DNA of 64,000 bases, taken from positions 1-64,000 of the forward strand of contig BQKZ01000439.1 of the NCBI GenBank assembly GCA_036244855.1, given 5' to 3'. Source of the DNA: Temnopleurus reevesii. Lineage: Eukaryota; Echinodermata; Echinoidea; Temnopleuroida; Temnopleuridae. The notes beneath the pieces were generated by a model. That model made no database searches. It was not told the DNA's origin and was given only the letters and a program-made list of their open reading frames with translations. The position numbers and the translations under genes were made by a program. Positions 54,901 through 63,811 of this stretch are shown piece by piece. Positions within the stretch are counted from its first letter, which is position 1; every line of letters begins with the position of its first letter.

Positions 54901-57900
54901 CACATCGAACTCACTTACTTCATCTTAGTTTAATACAATTTCTAATTTAATTTGTTGCTAAACAAAATCTACGCCATGGGTGGTACGCCACAACTACGCT
55001 GTATCCATGAAGAGTTAACAAACACTTTGGGGAATATGAAAACGAATAGTAACAATTTGCCATTCCAATCTTGCTTCATGGTTCCACAAAGCTTTACTGG
55101 ATGAGTGGAAATATACAACTCTTTGTATTGCATTACACTTTATTTCCAATCAAATTCATGTAAAATGGCATATAACGGCTAAAAAAATGATTCAAATATA
55201 ATGAATGAAATTATATGTGTGTGTGTGTGTAGAGATTGCACAAAAACGACCGGCTAGATCTATTCTTCCTAGCCAGGGTTCAGAGACACGATAACTAAGT
55301 AAACATGACAAGCTGATGAACGAAACAATCTGAATTGTTGAGAAATATAATGTCTCAGTTTAAGCAATCAAACATACCAGACATCATTGTCTATTTCCAA
55401 AAACCGGTCTAGCTCTTAGATACACTATCCTCCAAAATTGTGCCTTTTTTAATGATTTTCATATCATTGTGAGGATCACGTGACTTACCTGACGTTTGCA
55501 AGTATTCCTGAGCTCTCATCAAGTTTAGCCATCGAGCTTGCCCTTGTTGGATTGTTTGGGTTGTTGTCAAAACGAATCGACCGAAGACTGTTCGACAGAA
55601 AAGAAATGATATGATTATTTATCCGGCATCATCAACAATAACAACAAAATTCAAGTTTCAACATAACTAATTTCATTTTATTTATTACAATGACTAATGT
55701 ACTCTTCCCTGTTTTAACGAAGTGACGGGAATAAAAGGGTATTATTGCATGAAGACAAAAAATCCCGACATAGCGCCAATTCAACGGGCATCCTATCGAA
55801 CAACGTGTTAATTCTATAGAAGGACACGTTTAAATGGATTTGTATCTCATTTCGTGTGACAATACCCTATGGCTTCCGTCACTTCGTGAAAACACGAACG
55901 ATATATATCAGTAAATCAACAACATCAAACACAATTCTTCTTTAAATAAAAAGTACTAATAGATAGATGTAAGAAGAACAAACTAGAAAATTAGATTTGG
56001 AACCAGCGAGAAGCAACGTTTGTGAGAAGCTGGTTCCTAGAAAATTCGTCGTCGTCGTCAACGTCTTTATCATAAGCTTGAGAATATCCAACTCACAAGC
56101 TGTTTTGTATCAGCGTTTCCAAATGCATATTTGGAAGACTCATGAGTTTATGATCATTGCGTTATAGCGGATGAGGCCTATAAAGTTGGAAACTAATAAA
56201 CTATTAAATCAAAATACTCAAACCTGTCGAATAATAGTCATCTGCCAGATATCTTTTTAGGGATGCGATTCTTTCATTCTCCGACATCGATTAGCCAAAT
56301 AATGAAAATTATTGAATGGTTCGTTGTTTTCTATGTCGTTGTTTATGCTCAAAAACTAACGTACAACCAAATTATGCAAGAGATACAGCTCATGTAGATT
56401 TTTTTTTTCTTCAACAAAAGACGTATATAACAATCCATTATCATGAAATCCATTTTCATAAAATTATTTCTGTCAGGGTTTACATTACCAAAATTAAAGA
56501 GTTGGAAAATATCATGCCATCAAATCAGCTTCTTTTAGATTAAAGTCGCTTCATCAACGCACAAGGATTTCATTTCAGTGATGCCATGTCGGATGGAAAT
56601 AATACAATCCACTCAACCGTAGGCTATAAAAGAGTTTTAAACATTTGTTTACGTATATAACAGAAGACCATTCTTTAATATTACCCGCAAATCATTAATA
56701 GGTTAAACAAAATTTAATTCCACCATATTTTACACATGTTAACCAATTGATAACTTCTATCAAAATTATGCTAGGATGTTATTATCTATTAAACATCGGT
56801 ATCATATGTAACTCTCAAGCCAGCAAGACAGTGAAAACGATGAAAATAAGAACCAATGATCGGGAACAACATTTTAATTAGTACAATTTTCCACCAAATA
56901 TCACTGTAAAGTGCAAATGAAAAAAGAAAAACATGGCAACAAAAGGTAAAAAAGCACATTTAAAACAATTATGTTTATTTTTTTGTTGAAGCATTAACTA
57001 AGTTTACAGAAAAAATTGCTTTATGAATAATCATGTAAGTGCTAGGCAAATATGAAGCAAAGAAAAATCAGCAAAAATTCAACAAATTAGCAAACGAAAA
57101 TTGCAAATCTGAAACCATATATGTGCAAGTATAAATAAATCTAGGACACCATAATGTACCAAGCAACAACTAAGGGGGTGTTGCTCAAAAGTTGCAATTG
57201 ATCGCAAATTGCAGTTGATCGGAACGCGCCAATCAAAACCATTGTTTCATGCGCGTCTTTGTTAATGCGCATACCGTGTGCGAATGAAAAAGCGCGTTAC
57301 AATTTTCAAAGTTGCGGTTGTTTTGTAGTTGATTTTGAGCAATACCCCCTAAGAAATATTAATCTTTTTAATCAACTTTGTTACATCCGAGAGCGCTTTA
57401 TGTCATCTAATGAAATATGTGAACGCGACAATCAGCGTAATTACAAGCACAATACAAAATAGCATTCGACGTTGACATAATTTTTCGAAGAATGACAGAG
57501 CTTATTTTTGTGCTAATGTATATGCATGAGATGTCGGAACGATATCTTTCAGCAGATCCATTATGCATACTTTCATAAATATTGCATAGTCTTAAACAAT
57601 TCCCGACATTTGAACACCCTATCAGAACACTTGTCAATTACTTTATATACTTCCAATTGATCATTTCTATATTTGAATATAACTTCACAACTTGTAAATT
57701 TTTAAAGTAAATTTTACAAGCATTAGCCAACAGAAAAAGAAGAAGCAAAGTTAGCAAACCTTATAACATCCCAGATCTTCTCGTTAGAACTTTGATTAAC
57801 ACTTTACCTTCGATTAATTGAGTCCTTTTCATCTCCATCTATTGAATCTCTGCTTTCATATAATACAACAAGCAGTAAACAAAATTTGCGGTGAGATTTT

Positions 57901-60900
57901 GGGGGAGTGAAAACAAAACAGCAGATATGACAAAAGAACATTTTGCAAAGAAACTACGAGAATGGTTATCTTTGAACCTTGAAACAATGCAAATTCAGAC
58001 CTTGTTTGCCAGCGGTACTCTTTTGTGCCAGCAAAGGGTATTCAAACATTTTTTTTCATAATGATACTCTGTCTTCAGAGCGTAGCCCACATTCTGTGAT
58101 TTGTCTTGTTGGGGCGCTTTGCATGAACTAGCATGCCTGCCATTTCAGCCCTCGCATTCTCCCCATCATCTAGGAACGGTTCATATGTTTAAGGAGCTGG
58201 ATGGCTCGAAATGCACTCCGTAGGTTTTAAGGTTCAAAGATAATCATTATTTTTCAAAGTGTTGTGTTGAATAGCTTTATAAGGGGTAATGCATCTGTTA
58301 TTGGTAACGCTACATGGTGTTGGGGAGGGGGTGGTACATTTTGATGGGTTTATCGTCTTGGAAAATGTATGGCTGGGTGGCGGCTGGGAGGTCTGGGAAA
58401 ACAGGGGGGCATATTTGGGAGTGGGGGCGGCTGGAATGGGGTTTGATGATACAGCTTATTTTCAAAGAAAGGAACATGTGATGACTTGGGTATGGTGCAG
58501 GCGTGAGTTTGTAATTATGCATAATTACGTTTAGGAGAAATAAAGGGAGATCTGTAAACTATTATGAACTATCTTAAACTATAATGAACTGTCTTAAAGT
58601 ATTATGATCTATCTTACGATGACACGAGAATGACTACACAAGATTTAAAAATCACCAGTCTTCAAAGAAATAACCTTAGTCTGTGACGTGTTCTATTATA
58701 CCCATCAAATCTGACAATTAAGACGTCTGCATAAAGGGTTGTCAGTTGTGTATCAATAACATTATTAATATTATTAACATAACTAACGTACTTAATTCAC
58801 TGAGATAGCGGTTACACTAAGAGAGCCTATTTTAGTTGTCTGACATATAACGAGGTACCTAAAATGTCCAAAAAGCAATCAAACAGAATACCAACAGGAC
58901 AATTATCCAGATAACAGGTTGAAATTTGAAATAATTACAGGTTGCAGACACCGAGCAAACAAAAATAGAGAATTCGGGCTAATCAACAGGTCTCTCCCGA
59001 GTGGTGTTTGCTCAAGCCAAACCAGTTCCATATTGATCTGCTATTGAGTATCATTAGAATGGTGCAAAAATAACAATTGGTAACATATTCAAATCACATC
59101 CGAAACGATTTTAATGCCCATGACAGTTTCGGTGTTTTGGATAATGACACCTTTCTCGGACTATCGCAATGTTGGGCCAGTTGCATAAAACCTAAAATCA
59201 TGCCAACTTTGCCATCAATGGTAACTACAATACCAACAGTCTGCAGCAGCCAATTAGCATCAAGAATACCATAGAACTTCCCATTAATTACAAAGTTATC
59301 AGGGGTTTTAACTTTATGTAACGGAACCCCGATGTAAGTTCCCGAATTTGAGAAATCGTCACAAATCTTGTTGGATCTGATTTTAAGAACTATATTCAAT
59401 CTCGCTTAACGTGATGCATTGAGCTACTATGTCAATATTTATCGATATTCGGACATTGCGAAGATGCAAAAATATTTTCTTAGCATATCATGATAAATTC
59501 TTTTGAATATATAATGCCTTCTTCTTAAAAAAAAAAAAATATATATAAATATAATTTTCATAGAAATTTGAGATTGATAATACATGATTCAACCTATACT
59601 ACCACTGCAAATTCTTTAACTAATACATATTCACAACTGTATAGTGCAGTGCTTTTAAGCGTTGCTGTGAAGTGAAAAATGAGTAATCTAATATTATATG
59701 GCGCCTTTTAATCATTTAACAAAAGAATAATACTTGGGGTAAAACTCGGTAAATGTACTATACAAAGATCGTGGATGGTAATTTATGCGGTGAAACATGA
59801 AATATTACTGGTTTGGGTCAGAGGGGTCATGCTATAAGGTTTATGATACATATTTCCATGGCAACGAATTAAATCAATATCTACCTGGTAGGTCCATCTC
59901 CTTCTCCATCACGTGAAAGCTCCAATAGGTAGTTACCGAATTCCTAGAAAAAGAATATTCAGTTCCATTTCTGACAAATATTTTTTAAGTATAAAAAGTT
60001 GAAGAAAAAAATTATTTCAATATGATTCAATAACATCTGATTTTAGTGCTTGTAATACAGACTTAGATCGGCGTTACGTAATATATGGGAGGGTTCGTGA
60101 TTCGTACCCCGACCGACACTCTTTCTGATCACTCTACAGGTCGGTTCGTGTTTTATGGCCTTTTGTTGATATTGCATATTCAAAATTGTTATTTCTAAAT
60201 ATAATATAAGTAGAATAGCCCACATATTATGAGTATGGCATTTTAGTGAGGCTCTCCGTTTCCACAAAATACAAGATCCCAACTGTTTTCTCTTGCTCTC
60301 ATTATGAAGAGTTTACACTTACGTACAGTTAATAAATAATTTATGTTAGATGCTCAAAATGTGTATTATCATGAATAATGTGTATAATGTGTATAACACT
60401 TATTTTCTGAGTGCTATACTGTTTTTAATTTTTATTTTGTTGCAAATGAAATAGATAAAGATGAATGAAAATGAAATGAATGAATTGGTATTGACGATAT
60501 TGGTGGTGTTGGTGTTTTTGCTGGTGGTGGTGGTCTTAGATTTACTATTGCTAATTTTGTTTTTGTTTCAATTTGTGTTTTTATTTTTCATTATATTCTT
60601 TACAATACCATTAGTTCTCAATTAACCCCAATTAACATTAGTTTTCATTAACCGATTGACTACTAATTTCCACAAATTTTGTAGAGGGTCTACCCAAGTC
60701 CAGTATTCAATGGATAAAACCATTCCCCACCTCTCCGTTTTTCTGGTGGATCTCCGTTTCCAAAAGTACTCGGAGTAGTAGTAGAGATTCACGTTCGATG
60801 TTCGCCACGTCAAAATATGGATGCCCTGTTCACACTCAAAGGCTGCAGAGCTATCAGTGTACCCCCAATAAATCATTATTGATGGTGATGTTGTTATTAG

Positions 60901-61234
60901 TATTGGAGTTGTTGATGTTGATTGTGCAGCTTATGCTGGTATCACTACCGGTAGTCTTGATGAGTGCTGTGAATGGTATTAGGGTATTGGTGCCGCGGTG
61001 GTGTATGTGTTGTTGATGACGATGGTGTGAAATTTACGATTAATATTGTTGATTATGTTATGATTTGTTCTTTCACTTCTTTGTTACATGATTTCCAATA
61101 AGATTACAACTTTTTAAACCATTCCTCACCTCTCCGTTTTCTGGTGGATCTCCGTTTCCAAAAGTACTCGTGACGACAAGGAGTAGAGATTCATGTTCAA
61201 TGTTAGCCACATCATAATCCTCCATGCCCATTAC
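42731..61234 (-). CDS. NOS: Nitric oxide synthase, 3' part of gene (span of 12 coding exons)
   Basis: Gene span; the exons are listed separately. NOS makes NO and citrulline from arginine, using NADPH, FAD, FMN, heme and tetrahydrobiopterin. Twelve exons on the minus strand join in consistent phases into 678 codons plus a stop. They cover the second half of the FMN domain ([28 protein letters not shown]), the linker, the FAD domain ([15 protein letters not shown]), the NADPH domain ([37 protein letters not shown]), the FAD-stacking segment YHEDIFGVT, and a C-terminal tail of about 55 residues. The oxygenase domain, the calmodulin site and the FMN-domain start lie right of the window. A spacer of about 40 residues before LANVRFSVFG sits where constitutive NOS proteins carry an autoinhibitory insert that iNOS lacks. 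Confidence 0.93.
43450..43641 (-). CDS. NOS: NOS exon, NADPH-binding C-lobe
   Basis: Acceptor ctacacag|GT, donor AAG|gtgaga. It encodes [20 protein letters not shown], then [20 protein letters not shown] and [11 protein letters not shown]. The [10 protein letters not shown] motif contacts the NADPH adenine and contains the catalytic Cys and Asp. Phase 0-0. Confidence 0.93.
43675..44030. mobile_element. Inverted-repeat element in a NOS intron
   Basis: TTCGTCACAGTCACAGTCCC ... CACCGGAAG at left and CTTCCGGTCGTC then TGTGACTGTGACTGTGACTG at right. Further repeats follow at 44095-44265 (GATTTTGGTGGACGGATG / TCTACCAAAATCG). Confidence 0.75.
44095..44265. mobile_element. Fold-back element in a NOS intron
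   Basis: Arms CTCTGTTCGATTTTGGTGGA ... GGTAGAAAACGA and TTTTCTACCGTCCAC ... CTACCAAAATCGAAAACG. Confidence 0.7.
44427..44607. mobile_element. TWA-target MITE, family H copy 6
   Basis: GGGGTGTTACCAAAAAGTTA at left, with the GACGCGCATTAAACAATGAT middle and ATAACACCACTTA right end. Confidence 0.75.
44723..45014 (-). CDS. NOS: NOS exon, NADPH pyrophosphate site
   Basis: Acceptor atcttttcccag|G, donor AAG|gtttga, which is a less usual donor. It encodes [20 protein letters not shown], then [33 protein letters not shown] and [12 protein letters not shown]. The G-x-G-x-x-P loop binds NADPH phosphates. Phase 2 entry and phase 0 exit fit both neighbours. Confidence 0.93.
45280..45560. repeat. Complex inverted repeat
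   Basis: CCTAAGACTCTACACAAGAC and AAAGGGTCACCAGTCTTGTG pair around 45320-45420. A second set (AACCTCTACAAACAGGG, AGTTTGTAGAGTTGCTT) follows. Probably nested fold-back elements. Confidence 0.6.
45778..45934. mobile_element. Inverted-repeat element, relative of 9289-9449
   Basis: GGCGGTGTTTCACTAATTTA at left and CTTTGGTGAAACACCGCC at right. It contains ACTTTACGGACGACTGGTAT. Confidence 0.8.
46028..46115 (-). CDS. NOS: NOS exon, FAD-domain GVCSSW segment
   Basis: Acceptor tattttcag|GT, donor GACA|gtaagt. It encodes [20 protein letters not shown] and PMPCFIR. GVCSSW binds the FAD pyrophosphate in flavodoxin-reductase-like domains. 88 nt, phase 1 in and phase 2 out. Confidence 0.92.
46238..46410. 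mobile_element. TWA-target MITE, family H copy 7
   Basis: GGGTGTTGCTACAAAGTTGC at left, CAAATTTCGAACAACCCC at right, with the GATTTTGATTGGCGTGTTCC middle. Confidence 0.75.
46719..46929 (-). CDS. NOS: NOS exon, FAD-binding RYYSISSS segment
   Basis: Acceptor cttaacaacag|GG, donor AGAG|gtgagt. It encodes [20 protein letters not shown], then [18 protein letters not shown] and [20 protein letters not shown] is the flavin-binding motif of the FNR-like domain. Phase 0 in, phase 1 out. Confidence 0.93.
47704..47873 (-). CDS. NOS: NOS exon, connecting domain
   Basis: Acceptor ttgtccgtacag|GT, donor AAAG|gtacat. It encodes [20 protein letters not shown], then [20 protein letters not shown] and ALAVLGK. 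YLDIT-PPTP is a conserved NOS motif. Phase 1 in, phase 0 out. Confidence 0.93.
47874..52288. other. NOS intron of 4.4 kb
   Basis: Mostly AT-rich. It holds a poly-G run (48316-48330), a dispersed repeat pair near 48960-49200 (sharing TTGCTATGTCGGGCAAGCCT-like text in both directions) and a G-rich minisatellite at 51741-51790. Confidence 0.6.
51741..51790 (+). repeat. 11-bp G-rich minisatellite, quadruplex candidate
   Basis: Three exact units AAAGGAGGGGG (51747-51779) with partial units on each side. The plus strand here is the template strand of NOS. Confidence 0.85.
52289..52482 (-). CDS. NOS: NOS exon, start of FAD/connecting domain
   Basis: Acceptor ctcacacaacag|A, donor CTTG|gtaaga. It encodes [20 protein letters not shown], then [19 protein letters not shown] and [16 protein letters not shown] and Y-(Q/E)-P-G-D-H are conserved in NOS. 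Phase 2 in, phase 1 out. Confidence 0.93.
52795..53040. repeat. Simple sequence: GATG/AAG/GAG runs
   Basis: Purine-rich on the plus strand (GAAGAAGAAGAAGAAGAAGG near 52935), with GAT-rich text before it. Pyrimidine-rich in the NOS sense, as in the ERCC6L intron tract. Confidence 0.85.
53105..53334 (-). CDS. NOS: NOS exon, FMN-FAD linker
   Basis: Acceptor cgacattcccag|GC, donor TCACA|gtgagt. It encodes [20 protein letters not shown], then [18 protein letters not shown] and [23 protein letters not shown] follows the last FMN helix (RRWAKEVFR) without a gap. Phase 0 in, phase 2 out. Confidence 0.93.
53704..53802 (-). pseudogene. Partial copy 1 of the NOS FMN exon, open
   Basis: Reads [20 protein letters not shown], then RRWAKDVFR|gtaaat: an intact 3' half of the exon at 54596-54770 with a usable donor. 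The [15 protein letters not shown] half and an acceptor are missing. Changes such as E-to-K and G-to-R suggest relaxed constraint. Confidence 0.8.
54064..54168 (-). pseudogene. Partial copy 2 of the NOS FMN exon, stop codon
   Basis: Nearly identical to the functional exon ([20 protein letters not shown]) but the Trp codon of RRWAK is TAG (54084-54082). Donor CGG|gtaagt kept. The high identity suggests recent duplication or gene conversion. Confidence 0.85.
54313..54400 (-). pseudogene. Partial copy 3 of the NOS FMN exon, degenerate
   Basis: Recognisable pieces GGTCAGGATGTGAC and AAGAAGTCTTTAG remain. The donor GT has become GC (ttag|gcaaag) and there are deletions. Confidence 0.65.
54596..54770 (-). 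CDS. NOS: NOS exon, FMN-domain C-terminal half
   Basis: Acceptor gatattgttgcag|A, donor TTTAGG|gtaagt. It encodes [20 protein letters not shown], then [20 protein letters not shown] and [28 protein letters not shown] is an FMN-binding loop. Phase 2 in, phase 0 out. Three decayed copies of its 3' half lie downstream (53704-54400). Confidence 0.94.
55489..55587 (-). CDS. NOS: NOS exon, autoinhibitory-insert region
   Basis: Acceptor ttctgtcgaacag|T, donor GTCAG|gtaagt. It encodes [20 protein letters not shown], then [12 protein letters not shown]. The LANVRFSVFG join to the next exon is conserved in NOS. The preceding basic/polar segment occupies the position of the insert in nNOS and eNOS. Phase 2-2. 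Confidence 0.9.
57174..57349. mobile_element. TWA-target MITE, family H copy 8
   Basis: TAA|GGGGGTGTTGCTCAAAAG ... TTGAGCAATACCCCC|TAA. The best-preserved copy, with both arms and TSD clean. Confidence 0.9.
57960..58250. mobile_element. Inverted-repeat element in a NOS intron
   Basis: AATGGTTATCTTTGAACCTT at left and AAGGTTCAAAGATAATCATT at right, about 290 bp apart. Confidence 0.75.
59885..59943 (-). CDS. NOS: NOS short exon, FMN domain
   Basis: 59 nt, acceptor ctttttctag|GA, donor CCAG|gtagat. It encodes [19 protein letters not shown], joining upstream as [15 protein letters not shown], as in other NOS. Too short to be found as an ORF. Phase 0 in, phase 2 out. Confidence 0.88.
60731..60826 (-). 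pseudogene. Decayed copy of NOS exon at 61130-61234
   Basis: The minus strand carries GACGTGGCGAACATCGAACG, then GTACTTTTGGAAACGGAGAT and CCACCAGAAAAACGGAGAG|gtgggg. A deletion removes part of the LLLVVTS codons and shifts the frame, and one extra A is present in the PPENGE part. It lies 300 bp downstream of the true exon. Confidence 0.8.
61130..61234 (-). CDS. NOS: NOS exon, FMN phosphate/isoalloxazine loop (5'-most in window)
   Basis: Acceptor ttttgaccag|GT, donor GGAGAG|gtgagg, 105 nt, phase 0-0. It encodes [20 protein letters not shown] and [28 protein letters not shown] is the conserved FMN-binding loop. Earlier exons are not in the window. Confidence 0.93.
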
Positions 61235-61264
61235 CTGGTCAAAACAGAATAGAAAAATGACAGA

Positions 61265-61302
61265 GAATATTTATAATAATAATAATGATGATAATAATAA
61301 TA

Positions 61303-61333
<31 letters not shown>

Positions 61334-61608
61334 TAGATGCAATTTATATAGCGCACATATCCACTCTGCTGAGTGCTCAAGGCGCTTTACATTATTATTA
61401 CTCTGGCTTTAGCCCGGCAGCCACCAGCGCACTTGGAATTTCAAGGAATAAATGTTCCTGCCAGGTACCCATTCATCTCACCTGGGTTGAGTGCAGCACT
61501 ATGTGGATGAATTTCTTGCTGAAGGAAATTGACGCCATGAGTGGGATTCGAAGCTACGAACCTCTGGTTGAAAGGCGAGAGTCAAGACCACTACACCACG
61601 GTGCCTCC
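61265..61608 (-). mobile_element. tRNA-derived SINE with (ATT)n tail
   Basis: The plus strand shows an (AAT)n run (61271-61336), then GATGCAATTTATATAGCGCA, the body, and a head with GGTTGAAAGGCGAGAGTCAA and CACTACACCACGGTGCCTCC. Box B carries one mismatch (ggattcgaagc). It is inside the NOS intron upstream of 61234, in the NOS sense. Confidence 0.88.
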
Positions 61609-62686
61609 ACACTGTGTACTAAAACTAATAAGTCTAAATTACTTGTGCTCATCACATTTTTGTGTTATTTTCAGCTTATATAACAAGGGAATAGTAATAA
61701 AACCGCAAAAGTAGAGTAGAAAGTAGTATTATACCCCAAATGTGTGAAATAAAAACAAATTAAAATGTTTTCATTCGCAAAATGAATAGTATGTTATCAT
61801 CAAGGAGCATGGATGAAAAACATGTGATATATTTACAAAAAGGATGGTCATTATATTGATTTCTATAATATATGAATTATTTTTAAAATCATAACATAGC
61901 AAAGTCATCTCGTTGGCACGCTAGTACTACTAAACTCATTTTGTTAAATAATGTACTTTCATTGCTCTATAATTCTTCATGATTGACGAATTGTTCATGA
62001 TTTTAAAAAATGTGATAGTAGCAGGCCCTAAACTAGGACTTCCATGGCAAACCTATCTTATACATCAAAGTTGGGACGCTAAAAATAATTTAAAACGCAC
62101 TGTGAAAATCAATTTTCGAAAGGTGTCGGGACTGGCAAAAGGAGGGGGCTGTGTATTACCATTTTTTACACACTCCCGTACGTATCAAGTGAAAAGTGGG
62201 GAGGGGGAGGGCTGCCCGGTTCGGCAGTCACTGTTTATAGTTGGGGCTTTTTCATCCTATAATTGATTAATGAGCAAGTAAGTAAGCAAATATGAAAAAA
62301 AAATCACTTCATCATATACCCAAAATCAATTTGTCTTGTGTTCTCTGAATTTTAGATGAAGGATATCAGGGCTTAACCATACGAGCTTGTTCACCACAAA
62401 ACCCTTTCGCTTTTTTTTAATTATTTTGAATGATACTCCCATAAGGCAAAGCTGAAAAAGTAGGTCATTTGAACAGAAGTATACAATATTCTGATCGGTT
62501 GACACAGGTGCATCACAATACAAAAAATTTGACTTTTATGATGAATTATAAAATACTTTGTACTATATAGACATCGTGACTATGACTTTCAAGAAAGGAA
62601 ATTCAAATATCAGTTCATAAAACTACTGTCTGTGATCAGGATGGAGCCTAAATGTTTTCTTCCTATTTTATAGAATACAAAGACTT

Positions 62687-62827
62687 GGGGATGTAACTCC
62701 GAAATTGCAAATGGAAATCAGTTCCAAATTCTCATTGGTACACTGTCTGCACTTTTGACAAGACGCGCATATAACAATGATTTTAATTGGCTCATTCCGA
62801 TCAGTTGGAACTTTCAAACAACACCCC
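62687..62827. mobile_element. TWA-target MITE, family H copy 9 (shortened)
   Basis: GGGGATGTAACTCCGAAATT at left, the family middle GACAAGACGCGCATATAACA, and TTTCAAACAACACCCC at right. Part of one arm is deleted. Confidence 0.75.
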
Positions 62828-63591
62828 GAAGTCTTAAATACTTTACAAAAAAATGTAATCGTTATGTTTCTCAGACGTCTTCGGCAACGTTATTGTACAT
62901 TCCCTCGATTTAGCCATATTCACAATCAGACTTGTCCAAATTGAAAATACTGGTTACAAGATAAGTTTTCAGAACGATCGTTCAAAACATCCTTCTGCAA
63001 TGACTAAACTAAAAAAAAAATGAAAACATCGGAATGATAATGAGATCTAAAGGTTATCTTCCATTCTGTTGATAACACAATAGAGTCGTTTTTGGCGACA
63101 CACCAAAGACAAAGTATTTTGGAAGAGAGGTAATCTAGGGGTCAAAGAGACAAAAGCAAATGACGCATTTATATCAAGTTCACCATGAACCTGTCTCGGA
63201 AGAAGGAACTTTTTGACAGGTGTTTGATCTACTGGTTATCAATTTGACATTCAACTTTGATCAAAGGCGAAGTTTATGCGAAAGTATGCCTCGTCTGTCT
63301 CAATGCTTGGTCACAAGTTTTTTGTTTACCGCTAACGGTTGCTCAGATGCCAACTGTTCCGGAAGATGCACGCGACGATTTTTTTTTCATAAGGAATTCA
63401 AGGCATTCAGGTTAATAGCTGAGAGTATATATTTTCTACCGTTGGCATGTTTTTCTCACTCTTTTCTCAAGTGTTGGGTTATTCACATTCCAATTTCTAC
63501 CTCTTGCATATTCCGAAACAGCGGGCAGCTCTGCAAATTTCGGCGCCCAGGGTCATTCCTGAGTTGGCTCCCAGCTGGCTTCTCATGATAT

Positions 63592-63811
63592 TAGGGACCT
63601 TTAGCATAGAAGACGGTAGGGCTGATCAAAACGTTAGCTCTAAGGTCCGTTCCAGAAGGGTGCACCAACACAACGCTACTTCTTGAATGAACCTTCGAGT
63701 TAACGTTGTGATTGGCACTCCCGTCTTGTTAGCAGTTCGCAACCTTAGCGGCCCGCTAGATTATCCCGCGCTTGAGAAATAACGTTGTGATTGACCATAC
63801 CGTCGTCATGC
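63592..63811. mobile_element. Inverted-repeat element
   Basis: GGGACCTTTAGCATAGAAGA at left and TCGTCATGCTAAAGGTCC at right. The inner arms include AACGTTAGC and TAACGTTGTGATTG. About 220 bp. Confidence 0.8.

Larger units (their letters stand above)
55588..59884. other. NOS intron of 4.3 kb
   Basis: Holds a family H MITE (57174-57349) and an inverted-repeat element (57960-58250). No exon was recognised. Confidence 0.6.

Noticed and set aside
58289..58534. 81-residue Gly/Trp-rich plus frame in a NOS intron
   Set aside because: No splice context, no homologue recognised, no repeat of the frame elsewhere.
61285..61683. 132-residue plus-strand ORF
   Set aside because: Covers the (AAT)n run and the SINE at 61265-61608.
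63220..63686. 122-residue ORF near the right edge
   Set aside because: Partly overlaps an inverted-repeat element at 63592-63811; composition not convincing, and no match to NOS upstream exons.
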